Source: Microvirga puerhi
GTDB taxonomy: Bacteria; Pseudomonadota; Alphaproteobacteria; Rhizobiales; Beijerinckiaceae
NCBI RefSeq assembly: GCF_020089865.1
Contig: NZ_JAIRBM010000004.1
Span: 1 to 64,000 of the forward strand
Length of the DNA stretch: 64,000 nucleotides
Direction: 5' to 3'
Part shown: positions 16,002 through 25,951 of the stretch, one piece after another
Numbering within the stretch: position 1 is the stretch's first letter
How the letters are laid out: every line of letters begins with the position of its first letter
The notes under the pieces: generated by a model
What the model was told of the DNA's origin: nothing
Database searches by the model: none
Seen by the model: the letters and a program-made list of their open reading frames with translations, nothing else
Made by a program: the position numbers and the translations under genes

Positions 16002-16547
16002 TCACCGGCGCTGGTACGCAGCCAGCCCCTTCTTGAGCAACTTTCCAGCCTTTTTGGCATTGACATGATCTTTGACCCGAAATTCTTTGCCGTGAAGCCG
16101 GTTATAGCTCTCGAAGAAGACCTCGACGTCGGCAAGCACTTGCGGGTTCATATCTGCGATCGCTCGAATATGCTCATGGGCATGAGCATGGACTGCAACA
16201 GCAATCAATCGGTCATTGCGCTCCCATCGGCCGCTTCCTTCCCGCTCATAAGCCCGGATGGCGCCAACCAAACGCGTTTTCGTTCGTGTACCCACCGCCA
16301 CGGGTTCGTCGAGCAGAAGAAGGATATCAAGCGGATCGCCGTCCTGTCCCAAGGTGGATGGAATGAACCCGAAGTCGAGCGGAAACGTCATACCTTCCGG
16401 AAGAACGAACTTGAGGTCGAAGGCCCCCACGTTCGCATTGTAGGCATATTTGCTCCGGCTGTGCCTTGGGGTTTCGACAAATACGACGAGGTCCCCCGTA
16501 TCCGGATCGAAGGTTGGAAGTCGTGTCAGGGGCTTAAGCTTGGGCAT
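16002..16547 (-). CDS. ppa: Family I inorganic pyrophosphatase
   Basis: Encodes 181 aa. The signature DGDPLDILLLLDEP is at about residues 69-82, and KYAYNANVGAFDLKF and FPLDFGFIPSTLGQ are also typical. It hydrolyses PPi to phosphate with Mg2+ in the cytoplasm. The C-terminal Lys-rich end (KKAGKLLKKGLAAYQRR) is normal in shorter divergent forms. It is convergent with the Nramp-like gene. This may be a second, divergent copy beside the usual Ppa; not decidable here. Confidence 0.88.
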   Translation of the reverse strand: MPKLKPLTRLPTFDPDTGDLVVFVETPRHSRSKYAYNANVGAFDLKFVLPEGMTFPLDFGFIPSTLGQDGDPLDILLLLDEPVAVGTRTKTRLVGAIRAYEREGSGRWERNDRLIAVAVHAHAHEHIRAIADMNPQVLADVEVFFESYNRLHGKEFRVKDHVNAKKAGKLLKKGLAAYQRR

Positions 16548-16710
16548 GGAAAGTAACGTCGTATGCCAGGGAATGTTCCTGCCCTTGTACCGTCCGTAGC
16601 GAGCGAACCTCGGAGGGCAGGAGTAGTCTCCGCCATGTGTCGGATCCGGATTTCCAGCTTAGGAACCATTGCGGTGAACTTCCGAACGGATAGGCAACCC
16701 TTAGGCCTTC

Positions 16711-18423
16711 TCAGACCGCAGCGTCCGGCTTGCCCCGGTGTTGCCATGCACGGACGCCATCAGTCACGCGTTCATAATAGTTGGCAGGCCCGACAACGGC
16801 TTCCACGCCGCCGAGCCGCATGCTGTCTCGGACCTGATCCCGGACACGCGCAAAGGCAAACGTGATACCCTGGTGTTGCAGTTTCGTGATGAAGGCCAGG
16901 AGCGTGTCGCAAGCGCTGGTATCGAGAAGATTCACAGAGCCTGCATCCACGAGAACACAATTGACTGATACGCGGCTCGTCGCCAGGGCAGCGTTCAACC
17001 CCTCGATAAAATGACCGATACTCGCGTAATACAGATCGCCACCGGCGCGCCAGATCAGCAACCCGGGGAATGTGATCGCCTCCGGATGACGCTGAACGTC
17101 CCGATAGGCCTCAGTGCCCGGCAGTTGGCCCAGCGCTGCAGAGTCCGGATGGCTGGTCCGATAAATGAGGAACAGCAAAGACAGGACCACCCCAAGGGCA
17201 ATGCCTTGGAGAACTCCGAGCGTCAGCTCTCCGATGATGACGATCGCGGCGATGAGGAACTCCCAACGATTTCGAAGGAATAGCGAGCGCAGATAGTCCG
17301 GACGAGAGAGGTGCAGCATCGCCGCTATCACAATGGCGGCGAGCGCTGGATGGGGCATTTCTCGAAACAATGGCGTCAGGAACACGAGGGTAAGAAAGCA
17401 GAAGATCGCCGCCACGAGGTTTGCGATCTGGGTATGAGCGCCGGACGCCATAGCAAGTGAGGTCTTCGACAAGCTTCCGACGACAAGGAAGCCGCCGAAG
17501 AGACCGCTCAGGATGTTGGCGGGTCCATGCGCGACCAATTCCTGGTTCGGATCGACATCATCGCCCGTTTGCATCGCCACCGCCTTTGCCCCTCCCAGTG
17601 CTTCGGCATAGCCCACAAGCACGATGGCGAGTGCTCCAGGCAGCAGCGCTTGCAGGAGTTCGGGATCGAGGACAGGCTTTACGAAGTGGGGCAGACCCGA
17701 TGGGAGGTCGCCGACAACATCAATGCCCGCGGCTTTGCTAGCAAGCACATCGATCAGGATCGTCGCAGCAACTGCGACGACCAGCGCCGCAGGAACCCGA
17801 GGTGCGATGCGACGAAGCAGCAGCATCGCGGCAAGGCTGAGCAGTCCGGTCAAAACCGGAGCAAGTGAAGCATCTCTTAGGTGCTGCAGCACGAACCACA
17901 ATTTAGTGAGAAAATTACCCGACGTACCATCGATGCCCAACAAATGCGGCACTTGCCCGACGATCGTGACACAGACCAGGCCTTCGATAAATCCGCGCAT
18001 CACGGGTGTTGGAATAAAGGTCGCCACCCACCCCATGCGAAGTGCTCCGAAGAGCAGGAACAAGACGCCAATCAAGATTGCAAGGGTGGACGTGAGGGTA
18101 TCGAACTCCATCGTTCCCTGCGCCACGACGGCTCCGACTGTCAGCGCCGAGATCAGGCCGGTCGCTGTATCCGGGCCGACCACCAGGAGCCGGGACGAGC
18201 CAAAAAATGCGTATGCAATCAACGGCGGGACGATGGTGTAGAGGCCCATAATGGGCGGCACGCCGACGATACCGGCATACGCCATGGCCTCCGGCACCAT
18301 GACCGCCCAGAGTGCGAGCCCTCCTAGGATATCCGGCACTAACGACTCGCGCCGATAAGCAGGAAGCCATTCCAGGATCGGGACAATACGCTGGGCCATA
18401 GCAGGCCGAACCTGTAGCGTCAT
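16711..18423 (-). CDS. SulP-family anion transporter with STAS domain
   Basis: Encodes 570 aa from ATG 18423, with GGAAGAG upstream. The N-terminal part has about 12 hydrophobic segments with the SulP signatures VPEAMAYAGIVGVPPIMGLY and VVGPDTATGLIS. A cytoplasmic STAS domain begins near residue 440 (VNCVLVDAGSVNLLDTSACDTLLAF). SulP proteins carry sulfate, bicarbonate, dicarboxylates or chloride, mostly as symporters or exchangers. Cargo cannot be told. No carbonic anhydrase or sulfur gene is adjacent. Confidence 0.9.
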   Translation of the reverse strand: MTLQVRPAMAQRIVPILEWLPAYRRESLVPDILGGLALWAVMVPEAMAYAGIVGVPPIMGLYTIVPPLIAYAFFGSSRLLVVGPDTATGLISALTVGAVVAQGTMEFDTLTSTLAILIGVLFLLFGALRMGWVATFIPTPVMRGFIEGLVCVTIVGQVPHLLGIDGTSGNFLTKLWFVLQHLRDASLAPVLTGLLSLAAMLLLRRIAPRVPAALVVAVAATILIDVLASKAAGIDVVGDLPSGLPHFVKPVLDPELLQALLPGALAIVLVGYAEALGGAKAVAMQTGDDVDPNQELVAHGPANILSGLFGGFLVVGSLSKTSLAMASGAHTQIANLVAAIFCFLTLVFLTPLFREMPHPALAAIVIAAMLHLSRPDYLRSLFLRNRWEFLIAAIVIIGELTLGVLQGIALGVVLSLLFLIYRTSHPDSAALGQLPGTEAYRDVQRHPEAITFPGLLIWRAGGDLYYASIGHFIEGLNAALATSRVSVNCVLVDAGSVNLLDTSACDTLLAFITKLQHQGITFAFARVRDQVRDSMRLGGVEAVVGPANYYERVTDGVRAWQHRGKPDAAV

Positions 18424-18868
18424 ATCTCTTCCCGTTCCAAGACCTTGGCCATCGTGGGAGACCAGCAACCTGCAACGTCCACGCGAAGACGCATGACCCC
18501 TGCGGATCGGCAAAGGAGCCACCGACCGATGGCGCTCCTGTCTCCTGCGCAGGCTAATGTTACAGGATAAGCTTCAAAATTGACAGCAATGTCGAGAGGC
18601 GATGCTTCCATTGCAGCAGGATGGGAAGGCTCAATATCTCAAAGCATGTGTTCGGCCTTCGGGCACTTCGCAGCCACATATGACGAAAGTCGTCAGACTC
18701 GCGACAGCGCGCAGCTCGGCATGCCCGCCCTGATCGACTGGATGAGTCGAATGGCCAGTATCTCGCAAGCCCGGCTCGATGTCCTCGAGGAGCTTTTCTA
18801 AAGAATGGATCAATAAACACATAAAACGCTACTCGCGGGCTGCGTCCAACGCCATCATGTGACACGAT
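18424..18868. other. Gap between the SulP and DUF1801 genes
   Basis: 445 bases. A plus-strand frame from TTG 18580 or ATG 18589 to 18801 would give about 70 aa (contains DSAQLGMPALIDWMSRMASI), but there is no well-placed ribosome-binding site and I recognise no family. It could be a real small gene. Otherwise the gap must hold promoters for the divergent genes; I see no clear element. Confidence 0.35.
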
Positions 18869-19348
18869 ATGACCATGAAGAAGGTGACAAGCATCATGAC
18901 GCAGACCAAGAGCAGCTCGAAGGCGGAAGAAGGAGAGCCTACTCCCTCTCAACTGATCGATGCGAGAATCAAGGAGCTACGCGATTGGCGAGGCGAAATG
19001 CTCGCTCGGCTCAGAACCCTCATCAAGCAGGCAGATCCCGAAGTGGTCGAAGAGTGGAAATGGCGAGGTGTGCCGGTATGGTCACATGCTGGTATCATCT
19101 GCACCGGCGAGACGTACAAGAGCGTCGTGAAAATGACCTTCGCGAAGGGTGCTTCGCTGGAGGACCCGTCACGCCTCTTCAACTCCAGCCTTGAAGGCAA
19201 TACCAGACGCGCCATCGATTTCCATGAAGGCGACAAGATTGATGAAAAAGCCCTGATGGCGCTTATCCGCGCCGCCGTGGCCTTGAATACAGCCGCGCAA
19301 GCTGCCCCCCGCACCACCCGCTCCCGGACGGCTTCCAAGAACTCGTGA
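18869..19348 (+). CDS. DUF1801 (YdhG-like) protein
   Basis: Encodes up to 159 aa. In-frame ATGs at 18869, 18875 and 18896 are all possible; the last has GAAGGTGA upstream. The sequence LIKQADPEVVEEWKWRGVPVWSHAGIICTGETYKS and the later KMTFAKGASLEDPSRLFN region (both pointed to, not fully quoted) match the DUF1801 fold, a small alpha/beta domain also found in iron-chaperone-like proteins. The tail is basic. No functional partner lies beside it; role unknown. Confidence 0.75.
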   Translation: MTMKKVTSIMTQTKSSSKAEEGEPTPSQLIDARIKELRDWRGEMLARLRTLIKQADPEVVEEWKWRGVPVWSHAGIICTGETYKSVVKMTFAKGASLEDPSRLFNSSLEGNTRRAIDFHEGDKIDEKALMALIRAAVALNTAAQAAPRTTRSRTASKNS

Positions 19349-19568
19349 CGAGTGCGACGAGACCGGCGCCAACTGCCAGTGCGCCGGTGCAGCGCGCGCG
19401 GATACCGCATAATGAACGATGCGCATTCTGGCGCCGGTGAGCAGAGCTGAATTTCCCTACCAAGCTGCAGGAACGCGGCCCGGCTCGCCGGGCCCTGCTC
19501 TATCGACTTTGGAATGGGCGGCGCGAGACGTCTCGGAGGGGCGCTTCGTCTTTGCCCGTCCCTGGACC

Positions 19569-20375
19569 TCAGTGTTTCTCGATGAAGCGGCTGAGAAAAA
19601 GGCGCGTGCGAGGATGGGTCGGATTCGCCAGCACGGCCTCCGGCTTACCCTCCTCGACCACCACGCCACCATCCATGAAGACGACCCGATCGGCCGCCTC
19701 TCGTGCGAAACCAATTTCATGGGTCACCACGATCATGGTGAGGCCCTGTTGGGCAAGGTCACGCATCGTTGCCAGCACTTCGCCGACGAGTTCGGGGTCA
19801 AGCGCGGATGTCGGCTCATCGAAAAGCATGAGCTTCGGGCGTATCGCCAGAGCCCGCGCAATCGCGACTCTTTGCTGCTGACCGCCGGATAGCTGGCGCG
19901 GATAAGCGTTCGCCTTGTCCGCCAGGCCGATTCTCGTCAGGAGCTCCATGGCATAGGCCACGGCTTGCTTTCGATTCTGTCCATGCACTCCGACCGGGGC
20001 TTCGATGATGTTCTCCAGCGCCGTCATGTGCGGGTAGAGATTGAACTGCTGGAACACCATGCCGATCTTCCGCCGCTGTACGGCGATGGCCCGATCGGAA
20101 AGCTTGTGAAGACGCCCACGTCGAAGCTGGTAGCCGACCTGCTCGTTATCGACCTCGATATAGCCGCGGTCGATGGCTTCGAGATGATTGATGCAGCGCA
20201 AGAACGTAGACTTTCCCGATCCAGAGGGACCAAGAACCACCACGACCTCTCCTGGCATGACGTCGAGATCGATGCCCTTGAGCACCTCGTTATCGCCGAA
20301 AGACTTGTGGACGTTGCGGGCGCGAACGAGAGGTTGAGCCGTCACCGGGGCAACCACTTTTGCGGCGAAATTCAT
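19569..20375 (-). CDS. Polar amino-acid-type ABC transporter ATPase (GlnQ/HisP-like)
   Basis: Encodes 268 aa. Walker A is [15 protein letters not shown], the signature [16 protein letters not shown], Walker [17 protein letters not shown], and the switch His is in VVTHEIGFA. The insert [19 protein letters not shown] is usual for this family. The gene overlaps the permease gene by 4 bp and closes a minus-strand operon. It drives uptake of a polar amino acid or related nitrogen compound. Confidence 0.92.
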   Translation of the reverse strand: MNFAAKVVAPVTAQPLVRARNVHKSFGDNEVLKGIDLDVMPGEVVVVLGPSGSGKSTFLRCINHLEAIDRGYIEVDNEQVGYQLRRGRLHKLSDRAIAVQRRKIGMVFQQFNLYPHMTALENIIEAPVGVHGQNRKQAVAYAMELLTRIGLADKANAYPRQLSGGQQQRVAIARALAIRPKLMLFDEPTSALDPELVGEVLATMRDLAQQGLTMIVVTHEIGFAREAADRVVFMDGGVVVEEGKPEAVLANPTHPRTRLFLSRFIEKH

Positions 20376-21277
20376 GCTGGCTCCTCCAAACGGATTGCGG
20401 CACGGGCATTCGATGTCCCACGCTCACCGCGAGCGTAGTAGCGCTCGATGAAGCCCTGCCCCACATTGAGGATCGATGTGATGATCAGATACCAGATCAC
20501 CGCGACCATCAGCATGGGAATGACTTCGAAAGTCCGATTGTAAACTGCCTGAACGGAATAGAGCAGATCGGCCATGGCAATGACGCTGACGAGAGACGTC
20601 GCCTTGATCATGCTGATGAGCTGATTACCGGTTGGCGGAATGATGGACCGCATGGCCTGCGGGATAATGATACGCCGCAGCGCCCGCGCACGGGTCATAC
20701 CGAAGGCATCCGTTGCTTCGACCTGTCCCTTGTCGACGGAGAGCAGGCCACCTCGGATGATCTCCGCCATGTATGCGGCCTCGTTGAGCGACAGGCCAGC
20801 GATGGCGGCCGTCATCGGCGTGATGAGATCGTTGGTGTTCCAGCTGACCAGCGTAGGCCCGAAGGGAATTGCGATGGAGATTTCCGGAAAAAGCGTCGAC
20901 AGATTGTACCAGAAAATCAGCTGAACCAGCAAAGGCGTGCCGCGAAAGAACCAGATGAACAGCGACGCCAAAGAGCTGAACAATCTGTCGTCCGACATAC
21001 GGGCGATTGCGAGAACGAGGCCGACGGCGATACCGATGATCATCGCCACGACAGTGAGACCGAGCGTCACCGACAGTCCCTTAAGAATGGAATCCGCCGT
21101 GAACCACTGCGCCACAATGGGCCAGCCGAAGTTCTTGTTCCACGCGACAAGCCAGGCGAAATCCGCTGCGACGAACAGCACGAAAGCCCAGAGAAGCCAG
21201 CGCTCCCATGCGATTGGAGTGTGAGCGGTGGCAACGTCGCGCATGTCCAGGGAAGGACTGATGGTGCGCTCGGTCAT
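20372..21277 (-). CDS. Polar amino-acid-type ABC permease (HisM/GlnP family)
   Basis: Encodes 301 aa. There is a long N-terminal extension with a hydrophobic segment ([20 protein letters not shown]), then the His/Glu/Gln permease domain with [18 protein letters not shown] and the EAA loop [20 protein letters not shown]. One permease gene is present, so the pore is probably a homodimer. It overlaps the ATPase gene by 4 bp and starts 6 bp after the binding-protein gene. Confidence 0.92.
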   Translation of the reverse strand: MTERTISPSLDMRDVATAHTPIAWERWLLWAFVLFVAADFAWLVAWNKNFGWPIVAQWFTADSILKGLSVTLGLTVVAMIIGIAVGLVLAIARMSDDRLFSSLASLFIWFFRGTPLLVQLIFWYNLSTLFPEISIAIPFGPTLVSWNTNDLITPMTAAIAGLSLNEAAYMAEIIRGGLLSVDKGQVEATDAFGMTRARALRRIIIPQAMRSIIPPTGNQLISMIKATSLVSVIAMADLLYSVQAVYNRTFEVIPMLMVAVIWYLIITSILNVGQGFIERYYARGERGTSNARAAIRLEEPA

Positions 21278-21283
21278 GGTCTC

Positions 21284-22180
21284 TTACTTCTTCGCTAGAT
21301 TGATTCCGGGCTCGGAGATCATGTTGTTCTCCAGGCCCCACTTCTTCATGATCGTGGCATAAGTGCCATTCTTCATGAGCTCCTTGACGGCCGCGAGGAG
21401 AACTTCGCTGAGAGGCGAGTCCTTCGGCGTCACGGCGCCCTGGAAGAGGTCGTCGAAGCCATTCGGCTTACCGACACCGGCCAGTTCCAGCTCGCCGTTC
21501 GCTTGCTGAACGAAATACGTCAGAGGAGCCTGCGAAGAGAAGAACGCGTCGGCGCGCTTGGAGCGGACTGCGAGGATCGACGTTGGCTGATCCGCATAGG
21601 ACTGCACCTCGAGCGCCGGCTTGCCATCGGCTGCGCACTTCTCAGCCTGCGCCTTGATCACTTTCTCGGCTGAGCCACCCGACTGGACGGCAATGCGTGT
21701 TCCGCAGGCATCGTCAAGAGCATTGATATGCTTGGGGTTGCCCTTCTGAACGGCAAAGACGACATATTCCTGCACCCAGTCCACGAAATCGTTGGCCTCC
21801 TGGCGCGACTTGAAATCGCCGACGGGGCCCATCGAGAACTGATAACGGCCCGACTTGATTCCGCTCAGCAGCGCCGACAAGCCATTGACCGTGGCATGCT
21901 CGATCTTGACACCCAGTAGCTGCCCGATCGCATCCGTCAGATCGGCGCTTGCACCCGTCATCGTTCGGGTATCGGTCACAATCTCATAGGGCGGGAAAGA
22001 GCCGCTGTTGACCGATGTCAACTTGTTCGAGGTCTTGAACTCTTCCGGCAGCTTCGCGCGAAGCGCGTCGTTCACCTTTTGCTGCGGGATCTCGCCGGCG
22101 GGGGTGGCTTGAGCGAAGGCAGAGCCGTGGCTCAGCGCCATGGCGACTACAGTCGCGCAAAGAACACTTCTCATCTTCAT
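21284..22180 (-). CDS. Periplasmic family 3 solute-binding protein
   Basis: Encodes 298 aa with a signal peptide (MKMRSVLCATVVAMALSHGS, cleaved near AFA). The SBP_bac_3 fold shows in FPPYEIVTDTRTMTGASADL, VNGLSALLSGIKSGRYQFSM and GTRIAVQSGGSAEK. It captures a polar amino acid or similar small molecule for the downstream permease. The nitrilase-family gene directly upstream in the operon suggests that the substrate or its product carries an amide. Confidence 0.9.
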   Translation of the reverse strand: MKMRSVLCATVVAMALSHGSAFAQATPAGEIPQQKVNDALRAKLPEEFKTSNKLTSVNSGSFPPYEIVTDTRTMTGASADLTDAIGQLLGVKIEHATVNGLSALLSGIKSGRYQFSMGPVGDFKSRQEANDFVDWVQEYVVFAVQKGNPKHINALDDACGTRIAVQSGGSAEKVIKAQAEKCAADGKPALEVQSYADQPTSILAVRSKRADAFFSSQAPLTYFVQQANGELELAGVGKPNGFDDLFQGAVTPKDSPLSEVLLAAVKELMKNGTYATIMKKWGLENNMISEPGINLAKK

Positions 22181-22208
22181 TTGTCTGTTCCCTTTCTAGT
22201 TCTGAGAA

Positions 22209-23027
22209 TTATGCAGCTTCGATTTGAGCCGCGTCGTCCAGTGCAAGCTCCGGGCGCGCGAAGCGTCGATTTGCAAGGACCGGCAACACCGATCGCGCAT
22301 GAGCGATACGTGCCGGATCGATATCGGCGAAGACGAGCGCTGGTGTCTCTCCCGCCCGGACGACGGCGACACCGAGCGGATCGACCACCATGCTGGCGCC
22401 GATGTTGCGCTCGCCGCACTCACCGACTGCGACCATGTAGCAAGTGTTTTCCAGCGCACGAGCCGTCACCAGAACTTCCCAATGCGCCTCTTTGCCGAGT
22501 CCGCGCACCCAAGCGGCGGGGAGAATGATCACTTCGGCACCGTCGACGACAAGCCGCCGTGCAAGCTCCGGAAAGCGGACGTCGTAGCAGGTCATGACAC
22601 CGACCTTGAGGCCGGCGATCTCAAGGATCTGCGGGATTTCAGAGCCTGGCTGAACGTTGGTCGACTCTTTGGCCGAAAAGGCATCGTAGAGGTGAAGCTT
22701 GCGGTATTGAGAGACGATGGCGCCATTGCGCACGGTGACGAGCACATTGAAGACGCGCCCGGATCCCGAAGGCACATGGATGCAGGTCATCATCGTCAGA
22801 GCCGAACCGCGGCTGGCTTCCAGAACCTGGGTCATGAAAGGGCCGTCCAGAGACTGTGCCGACTTCAGCACAATATCGGGATCAGTTATGTCTCTTGCGA
22901 GAATTCCTTCCGGCAAGACGAGGAGATCGGCACCGCCGGCTTCCGCCTGCTTCATCAGACGGACACACGTTTCGGCATTGTCCTTCCAATCCTTGCTGAC
23001 GGCGAATTGACCAAGCGCTACTTTCAT
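22209..23027 (-). CDS. Nitrilase-superfamily carbon-nitrogen hydrolase (amidase)
   Basis: Encodes 272 aa. The catalytic triad is visible: Glu in LVLPEGILA, Lys in YRKLHLYDAF and Cys in MTCYDVRFPEL. Length and sequence fit the Nit/omega-amidase branch, which cleaves linear amides in the cytoplasm, not true nitriles. It overlaps the upstream gene by 4 bp and precedes the binding-protein gene by 28 bp, so import and amide hydrolysis are likely coupled. Substrate unknown. Confidence 0.9.
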   Translation of the reverse strand: MKVALGQFAVSKDWKDNAETCVRLMKQAEAGGADLLVLPEGILARDITDPDIVLKSAQSLDGPFMTQVLEASRGSALTMMTCIHVPSGSGRVFNVLVTVRNGAIVSQYRKLHLYDAFSAKESTNVQPGSEIPQILEIAGLKVGVMTCYDVRFPELARRLVVDGAEVIILPAAWVRGLGKEAHWEVLVTARALENTCYMVAVGECGERNIGASMVVDPLGVAVVRAGETPALVFADIDPARIAHARSVLPVLANRRFARPELALDDAAQIEAA

Positions 23028-24034
23028 GCGGGCTCTCCTACGAAGTGCGGGATTGCCGGAAACAACTCATCCGGCGTGAGATCAGTGTCGGCAAGATTCT
23101 GCTTGCGGATCTCAGCCAGGAAATCCGCGATCATCTTGCGATTTGGCTCGAGGCCGCTGGCGTTCCAGCTTCCAGGAAGGTCGCGGCCGCAGCGGCCAAG
23201 CTCCTCGATGATCCAGGGCGTCGTGTCCGCATATTTGCGACGCTTCTCCAGCCAAACCCGCTGAGACTCGTCGAGGAGATCGCTCAGCTCCTGCGGCAGC
23301 CAGGGATGCTCTGCGACAAAGGATGCCTTGAGACCCAGAATATGGATGCCGGGCACATAGCCGACTGCGTCAAAGTATTCGACCTCGGCTGCATGCAGAT
23401 CCGGCAGGAGATGGCGGAACTTGGAATCGCGATCGAAGAAACCCGCCGGCATGAACGGCGTGAAGACTGCATCCAGCTCGCCGCTTTCGAGGAGTTCGAG
23501 CATCGGTCGCTCGCCCGGCACCGCCTCGATCCGTCCAGGACGCGTATAAGGTCCGAGACGGTCGACGATCGGATGAGCCTCGGTCAGACGACCTGCATAC
23601 CAGCGCACGTCATCGATCTGCACACCGGCCTGCGACAGGGCCGCGCGGGTCCAGGTATTGCCGGAATCCTGCCAGCCGGTCACTCCGATCCGGCCACCTT
23701 TCAACTCTTCCAGGCGCGTCAATGAGTTGCTTCGTGCCGTAATGATGCAGCGATGGCGAAAGCCGCGCATGAGGAAATTCGGCACCCCGACAACCGTCGC
23801 GTCGCCCCCGGCGCGTCCAGTCGTATAGCGACTGAACGAAATCTCGCTGGCGTCGTAGCGTGGATCGTTGGCGAAATTATCCGGCAGCGTGCCGACCCGA
23901 TCGACCTGGACATCGAGGCGTGTCGACTGCACATCGCCGAGTACCAACGGCGTCATGTAATCCCAGTCGCGCAGGGCCAAGCGCACAGTCACCTTCACGG
24001 CACTCTCCAAATTTTCCCGGGCAGGTTCGGTCAC
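23024..24034 (-). CDS. Signal-less substrate-binding-protein-like protein (4,5-dihydroxyphthalate decarboxylase-like)
   Basis: Encodes 336 aa with no signal peptide. The sequence resembles the PBP2 fold of the PhtD/NMT1-like group: LALRDWDYMTPLVLGDV near residue 18, LEELKGGRIGVTGWQDSGN near 108, and LESGELDAVFTPFMP near 182. Relatives include decarboxylases and cytosolic binding proteins. First gene of the operon that continues with the nitrilase and importer genes (4-bp overlap). It could be an enzyme acting on the imported substrate or a sensor; the sequence does not decide. Confidence 0.7.
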   Translation of the reverse strand: MTEPARENLESAVKVTVRLALRDWDYMTPLVLGDVQSTRLDVQVDRVGTLPDNFANDPRYDASEISFSRYTTGRAGGDATVVGVPNFLMRGFRHRCIITARSNSLTRLEELKGGRIGVTGWQDSGNTWTRAALSQAGVQIDDVRWYAGRLTEAHPIVDRLGPYTRPGRIEAVPGERPMLELLESGELDAVFTPFMPAGFFDRDSKFRHLLPDLHAAEVEYFDAVGYVPGIHILGLKASFVAEHPWLPQELSDLLDESQRVWLEKRRKYADTTPWIIEELGRCGRDLPGSWNASGLEPNRKMIADFLAEIRKQNLADTDLTPDELFPAIPHFVGEPA

Positions 24035-24064
24035 AGCCCAACCTTTTGCCGCGATCCGAAATTA

Positions 24065-24109
24065 AATGTTCATTTCTGCTGATCAATAACTATTATGTTA
24101 CTGAACATT
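24065..24109. promoter_or_regulatory. Spaced inverted repeat between the nitrilase operon and the mocR gene
   Basis: AATGTTCA (24065-24072) and TGAACATT (24102-24109) are perfect 8-bp inverted arms, with 29 bases between, in an AT-rich stretch. They lie between the divergent operon start (24034) and the MocR start (24125). MocR regulators often bind paired sites near their own gene. The right arm would be inside the gene if ATG 24095 were used, which favours ATG 24125. Confidence 0.5.
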
Positions 24110-24124
24110 AAAAGATCGGACGAC

Positions 24125-25459
24125 ATGGACATCACTTTCGATGCGGATTGGCTCGCCATGCGGCTGCGCGAACGCACAGCGCGCGGCATCGCGGTGGAGA
24201 CGAGCACGCTCATCCGCTCGGGTGCGCTGCCGATCGGCGCGCGCCTGCCGACGGTCCGCGATCTCGCGTTCAAGCTTGGCGTGAGTCCCGCAACGGTCTC
24301 AGAGGCATGGAGCGAGCTTCGCCGTCAGAAGATGATTAGCGGACGCGGTCGCACCGGAATCTGGGTTTTTGGAAACACCGTTACGCCTCGCCCGGCCCGT
24401 ATGGGCAGCGTGGGCCATTTCGGCGCGGAGGTCCTGGATCTTTCCCTTGCCGTGCCAGATCAGGATCTGCTGCCGTCCCTGGAAGGGGCTCTGTCTCACG
24501 CGGCACGGGCCGAAAACCTGAACAGTTACGAGCGCACGCCGATCCTCTCAGAGCTTCGTGGCGCCCTAGAGCGGCGTTGGCCGTATCGGCCGGAAACCTT
24601 CCTGGCCACAAATGGTGGCTACAACGCGATCTACTCGGCGCTTCACGCCTTGGTGATGCCTGGCGCTTCGGTGGCGATCGAGGACCCGACAGCCATGCGC
24701 ATTCTCGACATCATCGAGGATCTCGGAGCCGAAATCCTTCCCGTTGAATGCGACGCTGAGGGGCCTCTTCCGGATTCTCTCAAGAAAGTTCTCCAGAAGG
24801 GTCCGACCGCTTTCATTTACCAGCCCCGCACGCATTCTGTCACGGGCGGAGCCGTCGGCGAAAGTCGCCTGGCGGAGCTTGCCGCTGTCCTTGCGGCAAG
24901 TGATTGTTTCATCATTGAGGATGATGGCGTTGGTGACGTCTCTCCATTGCCTCCGGTCAGTCTCGGCGCGCTGTTTCCGACCCGTGTCATCCACATTCTG
25001 TCGTTCTCGAAGTCGCTCGGTCCTGATTTGCGTCTCGCCGTGCTGTCGAGTTCCATCAACGTGGCCAAGCAAATTCAATCCTATCGCAGCTTCAGCTCCG
25101 GCTGGACGAGCCGGCTTCTGCAGGCGACGACCGCGTGGCTGCTGAATGATGATGAAACGACGCGCATGGTTTCGCGTGCCCGCACCATCTACGCCGAGCG
25201 CCGTGAGTCGCTCACTGAACGGCTGAGACAGCGCGGCATTGATATCCCATCGGGAGACGGCCTATGCGTCTGGGTACCGGTGGAGTCGGAACAATATGCG
25301 CTCGTCACCTTGGCGGCGAGGAGGATCGCGGTCCTTCCCGGCACGAAATGCTCGGTCAAACCGACCAACCATATCAGAGTAGCAACCGCAATCCTCACCG
25401 AAGACTTCGACTTTGTCGCGGATTCGATCAAGCTCGCCGCCCTTAACGGTCCGAAATAG
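24125..25459 (+). CDS. MocR-type regulator (GntR helix-turn-helix fused to aminotransferase-like domain)
   Basis: Encodes 444 aa from ATG 24125 (ATG 24095 would add 10 residues). The N-terminal GntR winged helix has LPTVRDLAFKLGVSPATVSE. The rest is a fold-type I PLP domain with ATNGGYNAIYSALHAL, FIIEDDGVGDVSPLPP and the PLP lysine in LSFSKSLGPDLRLA. MocR proteins sense PLP or amino compounds. It is divergent from the amide-import operon, which it most likely controls. Confidence 0.9.
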   Translation: MDITFDADWLAMRLRERTARGIAVETSTLIRSGALPIGARLPTVRDLAFKLGVSPATVSEAWSELRRQKMISGRGRTGIWVFGNTVTPRPARMGSVGHFGAEVLDLSLAVPDQDLLPSLEGALSHAARAENLNSYERTPILSELRGALERRWPYRPETFLATNGGYNAIYSALHALVMPGASVAIEDPTAMRILDIIEDLGAEILPVECDAEGPLPDSLKKVLQKGPTAFIYQPRTHSVTGGAVGESRLAELAAVLAASDCFIIEDDGVGDVSPLPPVSLGALFPTRVIHILSFSKSLGPDLRLAVLSSSINVAKQIQSYRSFSSGWTSRLLQATTAWLLNDDETTRMVSRARTIYAERRESLTERLRQRGIDIPSGDGLCVWVPVESEQYALVTLAARRIAVLPGTKCSVKPTNHIRVATAILTEDFDFVADSIKLAALNGPK

Positions 25460-25555
25460 TATAGGTAGACGGAGCGGATTGCGCTCCCTACACGAGAATA
25501 TGAGCGCCTCAGACCTTTGTCTCGTTGGCGGAACTTCACCGCAACCGTGAAGCCG

Positions 25556-25951
25556 CTAGCGATAACGCCCCCGTCGCTGCAAGACTTCGATCTTGTAACC
25601 GTCCGGATCCTGAACGAAGAAGAACTTCGCGAGAAGCGTTCCGTCATGCGATAGGTCTTTGATCGGCGTCGGCTTCAAGCCGAGGCTCTCAAAGCGCCGA
25701 TGTTCGGCTTCCAGATCTTTGACGGCGACCGCGAGATGGCCATATCCCTGACCGAGGTCATATGGTTCTGCCCGGCCATGATTGATCGTGAGTTCGACTT
25801 CAAAGTCGCTACCGCGGCTCCGAAGGTAGATCAGGGTAAAACCATCAAAGACAAAGCGGTCGGCAATCTGTAAATCGAGGGCCTTGGCGTAGAAATCGAC
25901 TGAGCGCTCCTCGCCCAGAACACGGATCATTGCGTGAACTACCTTTGCCAT
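25556..25951 (-). CDS. Glyoxalase I family protein (lactoylglutathione lyase)
   Basis: Encodes 131 aa from ATG 25951. A TTG at 25972 is possible, but GAAGGAG then lies inside the gene. Features are HAMIRVLGEERSVDFYAKAL at the N-terminus, the Glu ligand in FEVELTIN, His in YGHLAVAV, and FFVQDPDGYKIEVLQ near the end. This is the order of the four metal ligands of the vicinal-oxygen-chelate fold. It would convert the hemithioacetal of methylglyoxal and glutathione to S-lactoylglutathione. Confidence 0.87.
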   Translation of the reverse strand: MAKVVHAMIRVLGEERSVDFYAKALDLQIADRFVFDGFTLIYLRSRGSDFEVELTINHGRAEPYDLGQGYGHLAVAVKDLEAEHRRFESLGLKPTPIKDLSHDGTLLAKFFFVQDPDGYKIEVLQRRGRYR

